DNA of 13,682 nucleotides from an uncultured bacterium (GCA_902765655.1 CACXAK010000074.1:948-14629), one strand, 5' to 3'; shown: positions 6,111-13,682, counted from the first letter of the stretch. Notes: generated from the sequence alone by a model not told the origin. A program made the numbers and translations.

Positions 6111-6138
6111 TATAATATTACTATCAAACAAGAAAGGA
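6111..6138 (+). promoter_or_regulatory. -10 and ribosome-binding site of the acyl-CoA ligase gene
   Basis: A consensus TATAAT lies at 6111-6116, in the candidate right end of element 2, with only weak -35 candidates (TTGTTT at 6091). AGAAAGGA (6131-6138) is 7 nt before the ATG at 6146 and is a good ribosome-binding site. Confidence 0.5.
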
Positions 6139-6145
6139 TAAGAAC

Positions 6146-8305
6146 ATGACAGCAAATTTAGACAAAATTATGAAACCAAAGTCAATTGCGGTTGTCGGTG
6201 CTTCTACAAAAGAACACACAATCGGTTCTGACATCATGAAAAGACTTCAAGAATACAAATTCAAAGGACAAATTTATCCTATCAACCCAAAAGGTGGTAT
6301 TATTGAAGGTTTACAAGCATATACTTCCGTATTGGAAGTCCCGGGAGAAATCGATTTGGCAATCATCGTTGTTAATGCTAAATTCGTTTTAGACACAATC
6401 GACCAGTGCCACCAAAAAGGTATCAAAGGTCTTTGTATCATCACTGCCGGCTTTAAAGAAACAGGCAAAGAAGGTGCTGAGGCAGAAAAGGCATTATTAG
6501 CTAAAGTACAGGAATACGGTATGAGATGCGTTGGTCCTAACTGCTTAGGTGTTGTAAATACATTACCTGAAATTTCTATGGACGGATGCTTTGCTGAATC
6601 ACTTCCTGAAAGAGGTCACATCGGATTCGTTTCACAATCAGGCGCATTAGGCGGCGGTATTTTAAATATCTTAAAAGACTTAAACTTGGGCTTTGCTCAA
6701 TTCATTTCAATCGGTAACCAGGCAGATGTTAACGCAGAAACAGCTTTGGAATACTGGGAAAATGAACAGGACGTTGAACAGATTCTTTTATATATGGAAT
6801 CAATTCAAAACCCTGCTAACTTCAGAAAATTAGCAACAAGAATTTCTAAGAAAAAACCCATTTTGGCATTAAAAGCAGGTAGATCTGCAGCAGGTGCAAG
6901 CGCTGCATCTTCTCACACCGGTTCTTTAGCAGGTGCTGATAAAGCCGCTAACGCTTTATTAAATCAGTCAGGTGTAATCAGAGAATACTCATTAAAGAAC
7001 TTATTCTCAACCGCTAAAGTTTTTGCAAACTGCCCTATCCCAAAGGGTGACAGAGTTGCAATCATTACAAACTCAGGTGGCCCTGGCATTATGGCAACTG
7101 ATGCTGTTTGCGAATACGGTATGCAAATTGCTAAAATTACAGATGCTACAAAAGAAAAATTAAGAAGCTTCTTACCATCAGCTGCATCTGTTAAAAACCC
7201 GATCGATATGATAGCTTCAGCTCCTATCGAACACTACAAGCAAACATTAGAAACAGTTATTGCTGATGAAAATGTTGATATGATTATTTGTATTTACTTA
7301 CCGTTCTTGGGTCTGAAAGATATTGATGTTGCTAAAGCATTGATGGAAATTAAGGCAAAGAATCCTCAAAAACCGGTTATCGGTGTATTTATGACTAAAT
7401 CAGAATTCTTCACAGCATTATCTGATATGGATGTTAATATTCCGTTCTTTATGTATGCTGAAGAAGCTGCTGAAGGTTTACACAGATTAAATCAACAAAG
7501 ATTATGGATTGAAAGACCGGAAGGCAAAATTCCATCTTATAACGTTGATAAAGCAAAAGCAGAATCAATTATTAAACAATCAATTGCTGACGGCAGAGAA
7601 CAGTTAACAACAAGAGAATCAATTGATGTATTAGATGCATACGGAATCAGAGTTTGCAAATCAGGATTTGCAACAACTGAAGATCAGGCAGTATCTATTG
7701 CAGATTCAATCGGCTACCCTGTTGTTATGAAAATGACATCAAAAACGACTTCTCACAAAACAGATGTTGGCGGTGTAAGAGTAAACATTCAGTCAGCTGA
7801 ACAATTGAGAGCAGAATATCAAGACCTTATTTCTAAACTTGAAGCAAAAGGATTGCTTGACGGTTTGGAAGGTGTAATCATACAGGAAATGGTTAAAGGT
7901 AACCGTGAAATGGTTTGCGGTGTTGCAACAGATCCTCAATACGGTCATATGATGATGTTCGGTTTGGGCGGTGTATTTATCGAAGTTATGAAAGACGTAA
8001 CATTCAGAATTGCTCCGCTAACTGACGTTGATGCAAAAGAAATGATTAAATCAGTAAAAGCATACAAACTGTTAGAAGGCGCAAGAGGTACAACTCCTGC
8101 ACAAATGGAACAAATTGAAGAAACAATTTTGAGATTATCTCAATTAGTTTCAGACTTCAGCTTCATCACTGAATTGGATATTAACCCATTGTTAATTTCT
8201 GAAAAAACAGGTGAAGGCATAGCAGTTGACGGCAGAATCAAAGTTAATATGACTGCAGCAAAAGAACAATTTGGCTGTGGCACAACTTGCACTTGCTGCC
8301 ACTAA
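6146..8305 (+). CDS. ADP-forming acetate/acyl-CoA ligase, fused alpha-beta subunits
   Basis: This 719-residue protein converts acyl-CoA + ADP + Pi to the free acid + ATP + CoA, the substrate-level phosphorylation step of acetate-producing fermenters. The alpha part comes first: a CoA-binding Rossmann domain (SIAVVGAS, 13-20), then the succinyl-CoA-ligase-like domain with FVSQSGALG (161-169), GNQADV (190-195) and SSHTGSLAGAD, whose H257 is in the position of the phosphorylated histidine of archaeal enzymes, and SGGPG (310-314). The beta part (from about 475) is an ATP-grasp domain: HKTDVGGV, FGLGGVFIEVMKDVTFR and ELDINPLL. The alpha-beta order and length fit the common fused form. Odd: the C-terminus ends in a cysteine cluster, CGTTCTCCH. 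Single gene, with a promoter and good ribosome-binding site just upstream. Acetate is the likely but unproven substrate. Confidence 0.93.
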   Translation: MTANLDKIMKPKSIAVVGASTKEHTIGSDIMKRLQEYKFKGQIYPINPKGGIIEGLQAYTSVLEVPGEIDLAIIVVNAKFVLDTIDQCHQKGIKGLCIITAGFKETGKEGAEAEKALLAKVQEYGMRCVGPNCLGVVNTLPEISMDGCFAESLPERGHIGFVSQSGALGGGILNILKDLNLGFAQFISIGNQADVNAETALEYWENEQDVEQILLYMESIQNPANFRKLATRISKKKPILALKAGRSAAGASAASSHTGSLAGADKAANALLNQSGVIREYSLKNLFSTAKVFANCPIPKGDRVAIITNSGGPGIMATDAVCEYGMQIAKITDATKEKLRSFLPSAASVKNPIDMIASAPIEHYKQTLETVIADENVDMIICIYLPFLGLKDIDVAKALMEIKAKNPQKPVIGVFMTKSEFFTALSDMDVNIPFFMYAEEAAEGLHRLNQQRLWIERPEGKIPSYNVDKAKAESIIKQSIADGREQLTTRESIDVLDAYGIRVCKSGFATTEDQAVSIADSIGYPVVMKMTSKTTSHKTDVGGVRVNIQSAEQLRAEYQDLISKLEAKGLLDGLEGVIIQEMVKGNREMVCGVATDPQYGHMMMFGLGGVFIEVMKDVTFRIAPLTDVDAKEMIKSVKAYKLLEGARGTTPAQMEQIEETILRLSQLVSDFSFITELDINPLLISEKTGEGIAVDGRIKVNMTAAKEQFGCGTTCTCCH

Positions 8306-8424
8306 TAATTAAATATCATAATGAAAATGGGTTTGGTACATTTTTTTATGGGAAGGGTTAGAGTGGGGTATGATTTTTACATCACCTACATGTTGGGCAG
8401 GTAGGCCCAACCTACATGCTATAT
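8306..8424. other. Non-coding strip with one small hairpin repeat
   Basis: No gene and no convincing terminator for the upstream gene is seen. The one structure is a GTAGGTTGG-type hairpin in minus orientation: GTTGGGC (8392-8398) pairs with GCCCAAC (8405-8411), followed by CTAC. Confidence 0.6.
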
Positions 8425-8564
8425 TGTCATTCTGAACTTGTTTCAGAATCTATCAATTTAATCAAACGAATAGACCCTGAGAGCGGAATACGAACCAACG
8501 CTATTATTGTTGGGTTCCACCCAACCTACTCACTAATAGCCCCTGAAACGAGTTCAGCATGACA
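8425..8564. repeat. Small inverted-repeat element with a nested hairpin
   Basis: The 22-bp ends 8425-8446 and 8543-8564 are inverted repeats with 20 of 22 matches (TGTCATTCTGAAC type). The left end can also fold alone (ATTCTGAA/TTCAGAAT, 8429-8436/8442-8449). Near-identical 11-mers ATAGACCCTGA (8470-8480) and ATAGCCCCTGA (8536-8546) bracket an inner segment that holds a GTAGGTTGG-type hairpin (8509-8515/8519-8525), which suggests insertion of one repeat into another. Confidence 0.65.
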
Positions 8565-8570
8565 GTATCA

Positions 8571-8606
8571 TGTCATTGTGAGCGAATGTAATGAGCGTAA
8601 CAATCA
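8571..8606. repeat. TGTCATTGTGAGCGAA-type repeat
   Basis: This starts TGTCATTGTGAGCGA and carries two GAGCG motifs (8579-8583 and 8593-8597, approximately), with ATTGT/ACAAT able to pair at the edges. It resembles short dispersed intergenic repeats seen in many genomes. It does not look coding. Confidence 0.4.
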
Positions 8607-8626
8607 CATTATTCAAAGTTTTTATT

Positions 8627-8685
8627 GTAGGTTGGCTTTACTAAGCCAACATTATATATTTGTCAGATTAGTAAATCCGACCTAC
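8627..8685. repeat. Pair of facing GTAGGTYGG hairpins
   Basis: Plus copy: GTTGGCTT/AAGCCAAC (8631-8638/8643-8650), loop TACT. Minus copy: GTCGGATT/AATCTGAC read on the minus strand (8681-8674/8669-8662), loop TACT. Both are preceded by GTAG. They sit just past the stop of the minus-strand giant gene and could serve as its transcription end. Confidence 0.7.
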
Positions 8686-8695
8686 TACAGGCTTA

Positions 8696-11600
8696 TTATT
8701 TTTTAAATGAATAAGGGAATGAACCGCTACAACTATTTGAATATAACGTCCAACCTGTCATACCACCTGAAACATTTGACCCAGGCCAAACATTGCCTCC
8801 ATTATCCAGACTTGAAGCTTTATAAATTTGACAAGTTATATTACTTTTTCCGTAATTAGTCACACCGCTTGACGGATCAAAACCTGTTTTATTTGTAGTT
8901 GCTATAAATTTAAAAACAGCATACGAATAATCATCTAGATTATTTTCCTTTCTATAATCATCCGTTGCATTTTGAGTTATATAACCAATATAAGGTGGGC
9001 CTGGAGTAAAACCCCAGTATGATCTTAAATAATCCGGAGTATTACCATACAAATCAACATTATAAGTCACAACAGCGGTCATAATATATCCATTAAATGA
9101 ACCGCAACGATATTGGTACGCATTACTTGATTTCATTCTTGCCGCTACACCAGTACTGTTACCAACCATATCTATATCCCAAGTTACAGTTCCAGAATCA
9201 TTGTAGTGACAACACCAATCTCTTACATCATTATGATTACTATACCAATTTCCACTGCCGCCGCAACAAGAGTTATAATAACCTTTACTTGCATTATACA
9301 CACGATACTGATCTTTGCCTTCACTGTAAAATTTATCACAACAAGCATTCTTGGGGGCCCCGGATGCCATACTATAATCAGCTTTATTCTTTATAATACA
9401 ATATTCACACCAGTCATCACTTAGATTATTACCAAACGAATTATAAATATCCATTGTACAGCATTTTCTATGATTATATTTCATGTAACTGCAACATTTT
9501 GCCTGTACAGCTCCTGACATATTATCCCAAATATCAGCTTTATTAGCCCAATATTCACAACAAGTTTTAGAAGCAGAAGCTTCAGATACATTATCACAAA
9601 CGCCACAATATTGCGCATAGAATTCTTCATTATATACTTTATAATGATTTTCACAACAACTATCTTTTATTGCAGGATCCAAGTCATTAAATCCAATTAC
9701 ATCAAACCCTTCTTTTTTATAATAATGATCTTCTTCTTCATAATACCACTGAGCACAACAAACATTTGAACCATCTTCTATATAATTTGCACTTGGATTA
9801 AATACACATGAACATATATTTTCTTTTTCTACATCATCATAAAAATAAGATTTGCTATGATCTGAATTATAAAAAATTTTTCCCGTTTTTACATCATACC
9901 ACTTATTACAACAAGCTTTATTACCTTTTTTATAGTATGTGTAATACCCATCAGCATCAGTTAACAAACAACACTTATTTAAAAAAGCTTGACCACTATA
10001 TCTTCCATTCTCACAACAATTACGAATGATATTTTCATCAGTAGCATCTTCTTTACAGTTGTTACAAATACTATCATGACTGTTTGCATAATCGGCGAAC
10101 GAACAACAATTCAAGTTCTCAGGAGGATTATTGCCCCAAGTTTCGCAACAACTTGCCTTTTCACTATCAGATAAACTTACATCATTCGGGAATGATTTCC
10201 AGGCACTACATTTATCATCCGACTGACATACAAACCCAAAGGCAGCATAACCATAAGCCGAACATTTATTCTTCTCTCCACCCGCAGGACAACCATGATC
10301 TGTATAATAAGGATCATATGCATAAACACCTGTTCCTGATACCTTACGTTTATCACAACATCTTTGGTCAGATGAAGTGATTGGGAATGACCATGCATGT
10401 TCACCATTTACCATTCCACAACAATATTTTGCCCAGTTGTCGCCTGACGGTACACCATCTCCATTTGCACAACAACTCTTTGCTGATCCCTCAGGGGTAT
10501 ACTTGTGGTCTGTTTTAAAAATTCTTGTATCATTACATTCCAAATAACATGCAGATTTGTATGTGTCATTACCGGAAGCATCCAATCCCGTAGTGCTGTC
10601 TACACCCAATGCCTTACAACAATAATCATCTGCCATGAAAAACGTCTTGTCACCAGCATTCCACAACTTCTTACAACATGCCTTGTAATCACTGTTTGTG
10701 AAATCTCGACGAGTATTCATTGCATTCACTGAGCAACAACCATCTACCCAAGCATTACCTGTTACATAATTACAACAAGAATCTGTGCCGTTTGTCCATA
10801 TATTATGGTTATAACGCCACTGACAACAATTCTCGTTATTTTTATATGAATCCTTATTGCAACATCCGTCTTTCCAACTGTCTGAATATTGTGTAGTATT
10901 TGTTGAACTGCTGCAACAATGATCAGGAGCTGAAGTTCCCGTTGCACTTAAGCCGCTCCAGCTGCAACAATTATTCTCATTACTGCCGTTGTAACCCTTA
11001 CCGTTGCCACTGCAACAAGATGCTATTTCCTTACCATAATCACTTGGACAACACCTGCTCTTCCAATTCGTTTCATTTTCATGAGAGCTGCGCAATGACG
11101 CACAACAGCCCGTATCAAATGATGTCGGATAAGTACTATACTGTCCTTCACAATCGCCGCAATAATTCTTACCCTTATTCTGACAACAATAATCTGAAAT
11201 CATACCGGATATACAACACTGTGTCGTCTGGGAAGTTCCTCCACCATAATAATGCCCGGATCCGTCCTGTTTACAACAATATTTGCCGTAGTCTCCACCG
11301 CCGCAACCGCTCTGAGATAAGTTACCCTTATTACCAGGACAACAAGCCTCTTTCCAGTCATTTTCTCCTTTAAGAGATGTCGTATCTTTACAACAAGATG
11401 ATGCATCATTCTTGAACGCTGTTAAATTATTGCTATACTTCATCTCACAATCCGCACAATATGAAGCATTTAGTCCACAACATTTTGACCTGTATGCAGT
11501 ACCTCCGACTTCACTCGTCCAACTCTTTGAACTTGCAATATTACAACAAGTAGTATTTGCTGATCCACTGAAATCACAATCACAATATTTAGCAGCGGAT

Positions 11601-13682
11601 GAACAACATTTCGATTGGTATGTACTGCCACCATAAGAATCTGACCAGCCCTTTGAACTCGCTATATCACAACAAGCAGTATTTGCAGATCCATTGAAAT
11701 CACAACCACAATATTTAGCAGCGGATGAACAACATTTTGATTGGTATGTACTGCCACCATAAGAATCCGACCAGCCATTTGAACTCGCTATATCACAACA
11801 AGTAGTATTTGCAGATCCATTGAAATTACAATCACAATATTTTGAATCTATTGAACAACATTTTTGTCGGTATGCTGAGCCGCCATTTGCCCAATTACCA
11901 GCCTTTGCGGCATCACAACAAGTAGTATTTGCGTCTCCGCTATATACACAACATTTTGAATTCGCTGTATCTGAATAATCCACACCCTGGGATTTACAAC
12001 ACTTTGTTCCCGTCCAGGTACTCGTTGCATTACAACAATATTCATTCGCTAACGAAGATACATTACAACATACACTATTCTGTCCGCTGACCAGTGCATT
12101 CCCTGCGCTGTCTTTACAACAATATGAAGCAAAATCACTGATTTGACCAGGGTTTGAACCCACACAACAGACATTCTTCCAGTTTGACTGAGATTTATAG
12201 GACGATGCGGTATCCTTACAACATGTTGTATCCAACTTAAATGAATCGTAATTATAACTATACTTCATTGAGCAATCTGCACAATAATCCGCATCTATTG
12301 CACAGCACTCCGCACTCGAATCTCGACAACACATATTATTATGCCCGTCACCCCAGGTCGCCGTACCCGTTTTAGTTTTACAACAATATTTCGTGTAATC
12401 GTCATTAGACATTCCACTTGGGTTTGTCGAGCCACAACATTTTGGCTGCCAAGCTGTTAATAACGTATTGTCGGTAGATAATCGCGAATATACTGTACTA
12501 TCACTACAACATCTCGGGAAAGCATATAAACTACTGATTCCGGTTTGACTGCGAATTGCACAACTGTCAGGACATATTCCATGATTCTTACAACATGCTA
12601 ACTTGTAAGCATCACTGATAGTGTCACTGTTACCGTCTCTGTCCTTCCAGCTATCGCCACTGCCCAAATTCTTAAATATTGTACAACACTCTTTGCTCGG
12701 ATTCGGTGCGTCAGGATGACAACAATATTCAGAACTGTTTCCGTTATTTAAGGTGTAATCCGTTGTATTATCCTTACAACAATTTGATCGGTAAATCGAA
12801 TTCTTACTATAATTTGTCGGCATATGACAACAATTCAACTGCCATACAGGTAAACTGTTACTCGATGTCGTACAACACTCATTACTCCACTTGGTTGCCG
12901 TACAACAATTTGTATTATATGACGCCTTTGAAGGATAATTCGCACTACCCTTATGACAACAACCCTTCTGCCAGTTTGTTGTATTCTTTAAACCCGTATA
13001 ATTACAACAACTCTGTGCTCTTGTGCCTGACCAGCCATTCTTATTTGAATCTATATCCGCATTACAACACTGCTCGCTCGGAGTTACTCCCGTTCCATTA
13101 TAAATAGCGTTTGGCATACAACATTGTTTGTTCCAACCTACACTCGTATTATATGCCATACCATCATTCTCATGTGAACAACACTCAGGTTTATTCTTCC
13201 ATTTGTCATATTTACAACAACGGCGTAATAATTTACCTTGTTTTAATGAATCCACTCCGGACTTATTAACAAGATAATTACAGCACAATTCATCTTCTCT
13301 TTCATTTGACTGCGCTTTGTTTATTGTACAACAACGACTTAATACTTCTGAATTATTACTCTTAATACCATATACATCATGATGACAACATCCGTCTAAG
13401 GTGCCGTCTGAAGTCTGCTGGGAATAATATTCCAAATGCCCATACTTCCACTCACAACACTGATTACTGTTATTCTGTGGCAAACGACAACAATATTCGT
13501 TTTTATTATTCGTATTCTTATCACTCGTATCTAATCCGTTAACACTATCATACTTACAACACTCATCATCAGGATTGTTTACTAAATTCCTCCTAGCTAT
13601 TGTCTTACAGCATTCCTCACTGTTATTATCCTGACTGCAAATATCCTGACAGAATGAATACTTCTCCTTTATTGATGCTATC
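8696..13682 (-). CDS. Giant Cys-Cys repeat protein (5' partial, open at window edge)
   Basis: The minus-strand frame is open from the window edge to a double TAA at 8696-8698, giving at least 1661 residues. The TTG at 13483 is not a real start: the 66 codons upstream contain no stop and have three more Cys-Cys pairs. About 72 CC pairs recur every 10-35 residues, often as W-[KQA]-x-x-CC or YCCK, within Asn/Ser/Asp/Tyr/Lys-rich, poorly hydrophobic sequence. CxxC or CxC modules (YCADC, YCGDC, YCDC) precede some pairs. A tandem 42-residue unit occurs mid-protein. The last 170 residues have no CC pair and form a distinct domain rich in Gly, Tyr and Asn, with aromatic beta-like segments. I recognise no family. 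Inference: a secreted, disulfide-stapled or metal-binding surface fibre, though no signal peptide is visible because the N-terminus is missing. Confidence 0.85.
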   Translation of the reverse strand, partial: IASIKEKYSFCQDICSQDNNSEECCKTIARRNLVNNPDDECCKYDSVNGLDTSDKNTNNKNEYCCRLPQNNSNQCCEWKYGHLEYYSQQTSDGTLDGCCHHDVYGIKSNNSEVLSRCCTINKAQSNEREDELCCNYLVNKSGVDSLKQGKLLRRCCKYDKWKNKPECCSHENDGMAYNTSVGWNKQCCMPNAIYNGTGVTPSEQCCNADIDSNKNGWSGTRAQSCCNYTGLKNTTNWQKGCCHKGSANYPSKASYNTNCCTATKWSNECCTTSSNSLPVWQLNCCHMPTNYSKNSIYRSNCCKDNTTDYTLNNGNSSEYCCHPDAPNPSKECCTIFKNLGSGDSWKDRDGNSDTISDAYKLACCKNHGICPDSCAIRSQTGISSLYAFPRCCSDSTVYSRLSTDNTLLTAWQPKCCGSTNPSGMSNDDYTKYCCKTKTGTATWGDGHNNMCCRDSSAECCAIDADYCADCSMKYSYNYDSFKLDTTCCKDTASSYKSQSNWKNVCCVGSNPGQISDFASYCCKDSAGNALVSGQNSVCCNVSSLANEYCCNATSTWTGTKCCKSQGVDYSDTANSKCCVYSGDANTTCCDAAKAGNWANGGSAYRQKCCSIDSKYCDCNFNGSANTTCCDIASSNGWSDSYGGSTYQSKCCSSAAKYCGCDFNGSANTACCDIASSKGWSDSYGGSTYQSKCCSSAAKYCDCDFSGSANTTCCNIASSKSWTSEVGGTAYRSKCCGLNASYCADCEMKYSNNLTAFKNDASSCCKDTTSLKGENDWKEACCPGNKGNLSQSGCGGGDYGKYCCKQDGSGHYYGGGTSQTTQCCISGMISDYCCQNKGKNYCGDCEGQYSTYPTSFDTGCCASLRSSHENETNWKSRCCPSDYGKEIASCCSGNGKGYNGSNENNCCSWSGLSATGTSAPDHCCSSSTNTTQYSDSWKDGCCNKDSYKNNENCCQWRYNHNIWTNGTDSCCNYVTGNAWVDGCCSVNAMNTRRDFTNSDYKACCKKLWNAGDKTFFMADDYCCKALGVDSTTGLDASGNDTYKSACYLECNDTRIFKTDHKYTPEGSAKSCCANGDGVPSGDNWAKYCCGMVNGEHAWSFPITSSDQRCCDKRKVSGTGVYAYDPYYTDHGCPAGGEKNKCSAYGYAAFGFVCQSDDKCSAWKSFPNDVSLSDSEKASCCETWGNNPPENLNCCSFADYANSHDSICNNCKEDATDENIIRNCCENGRYSGQAFLNKCCLLTDADGYYTYYKKGNKACCNKWYDVKTGKIFYNSDHSKSYFYDDVEKENICSCVFNPSANYIEDGSNVCCAQWYYEEEDHYYKKEGFDVIGFNDLDPAIKDSCCENHYKVYNEEFYAQYCGVCDNVSEASASKTCCEYWANKADIWDNMSGAVQAKCCSYMKYNHRKCCTMDIYNSFGNNLSDDWCEYCIIKNKADYSMASGAPKNACCDKFYSEGKDQYRVYNASKGYYNSCCGGSGNWYSNHNDVRDWCCHYNDSGTVTWDIDMVGNSTGVAARMKSSNAYQYRCGSFNGYIMTAVVTYNVDLYGNTPDYLRSYWGFTPGPPYIGYITQNATDDYRKENNLDDYSYAVFKFIATTNKTGFDPSSGVTNYGKSNITCQIYKASSLDNGGNVWPGSNVSGGMTGWTLYSNSCSGSFPYSFKK
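8699..9208 (-). other. C-terminal domain of the giant Cys-Cys protein
   Basis: These 170 codons follow the last CC pair (WCCHY). They contain three single cysteines (YRCGSFNGY, ITCQIY, SNSCSG), several aromatic-rich segments (YIMTAVVTYNVDLYG, YSYAVFKFIATT) and Gly/Asn/Ser loops, and end SFPYSFKK. The composition is that of a globular beta-type domain, unlike the repeat region. A role in anchoring, assembly or ligand binding is a guess. Confidence 0.6.
11455..11946 (-). repeat. 126-bp in-frame tandem repeats within the giant gene
   Basis: Four consecutive units begin with 'cacaata' at 11455, 11581, 11707 and 11833. The two central ones (11581-11706, 11707-11832) are nearly identical; the flanking ones are diverged and the last is shortened. 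Each encodes 42 residues of the form CxCDFNGSANTxCC then DIASSxGWSDSYGGSTYQSKCC. Recent duplication by recombination or slippage is likely. Confidence 0.9.

Larger units (their letters stand above)
5638..6122. mobile_element. MITE-like palindromic element 2
   Basis: The left end (5638-5666, beginning TACATAAATCATATTAT) matches the left end of element 1 over about 29 bp with few differences. The right end is degraded; the best candidate is near 6099-6122, sharing only TATAATAT with the expected inverted repeat. If that end is right, the length (about 485 bp) equals that of element 1 (478 bp). The interior carries two copies of the five-hairpin module facing each other (5692-5868 plus, 5889-6053 minus). 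No coding sequence is evident. It fills the MATE gene to acyl-CoA ligase gap. Confidence 0.6.

Noticed and set aside
8306..8345. A terminator for the acyl-CoA ligase gene at the T-run 8341-8347
   Set aside because: The T-run is not preceded by a stable stem.
9097..13107. Several 60-157 codon plus-strand frames opposite the Cys-Cys gene (Asn/His/Tyr-rich)
   Set aside because: They are antisense shadows of the repeat; their composition follows from the reverse complement of Cys/Asn/Ser codons and none has a ribosome-binding site or conserved motif.
8696..13483. A gene start at the TTG at 13483 for the Cys-Cys protein
   Set aside because: The frame stays open for 66 more codons to the window edge and keeps the CC pattern, so the TTG is an internal Leu.
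8900..13650. Regularly spaced ACAACA motifs that could look like a CRISPR array or satellite repeat
   Set aside because: They are Cys-Cys codons (TGTTGT on the minus strand) in one long open frame; spacing varies and there is no repeat of CRISPR length.

Overview
The window reads as an AT-rich chromosomal segment of a Gram-negative, fermentative bacterium. An OmpH/Skp-like periplasmic chaperone argues for an outer membrane. An ADP-forming acetate-CoA ligase argues for acetate fermentation. The rpmI-rplT pair stands alone, without infC beside it. Intergenic regions are crowded with small palindromes. Together with the style of the unknown proteins, this fits a gut non-photosynthetic cyanobacterial relative (Gastranaerophilales/Melainabacteria type). 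That assignment is inference; no single gene here proves it.

Layout. (1) 1-843: 3' end of a Pro/Lys-repeat, single-membrane-span protein with a possible LysM-like domain, closed by a strong terminator (863-894). (2) 928-1810: ybeY and dgkA overlap by 14 bp; ybeY appears to be transcribed leaderless. (3) 2278-1814 (minus): an OmpH/Skp-like protein, convergent with dgkA with 3 bp between stop codons. (4) 2304-2781: a palindrome-rich, MITE-like element. (5) 3442-2912 (minus): an unrecognised 176-residue protein with a terminator at 2832-2859. (6) 3698-4263: rpmI-rplT behind a structured leader. (7) 4333-5628: a MATE-family transporter, probably leaderless. (8) 5638-about 6122: a second MITE-like element, carrying two inverted copies of a five-hairpin module. 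(9) 6146-8305: fused alpha-beta ADP-forming acyl-CoA ligase. (10) 8306-8695: a non-coding strip of nested small palindromes. (11) 8696 to beyond 13682 (minus): a giant protein with about 72 Cys-Cys pairs, still open at the window edge, with a different C-terminal domain.

Most named genes are housekeeping: ribosome maturation, lipid phosphorylation, ribosomal proteins and energy metabolism. The striking content is of two kinds. One is three copies of a multi-hairpin module whose stems differ by compensatory changes while loops and spacers are kept. The other is the giant Cys-Cys repeat protein, which matches no family I recognise. Two genes also share an identical promoter-to-ATG geometry that predicts leaderless transcripts.
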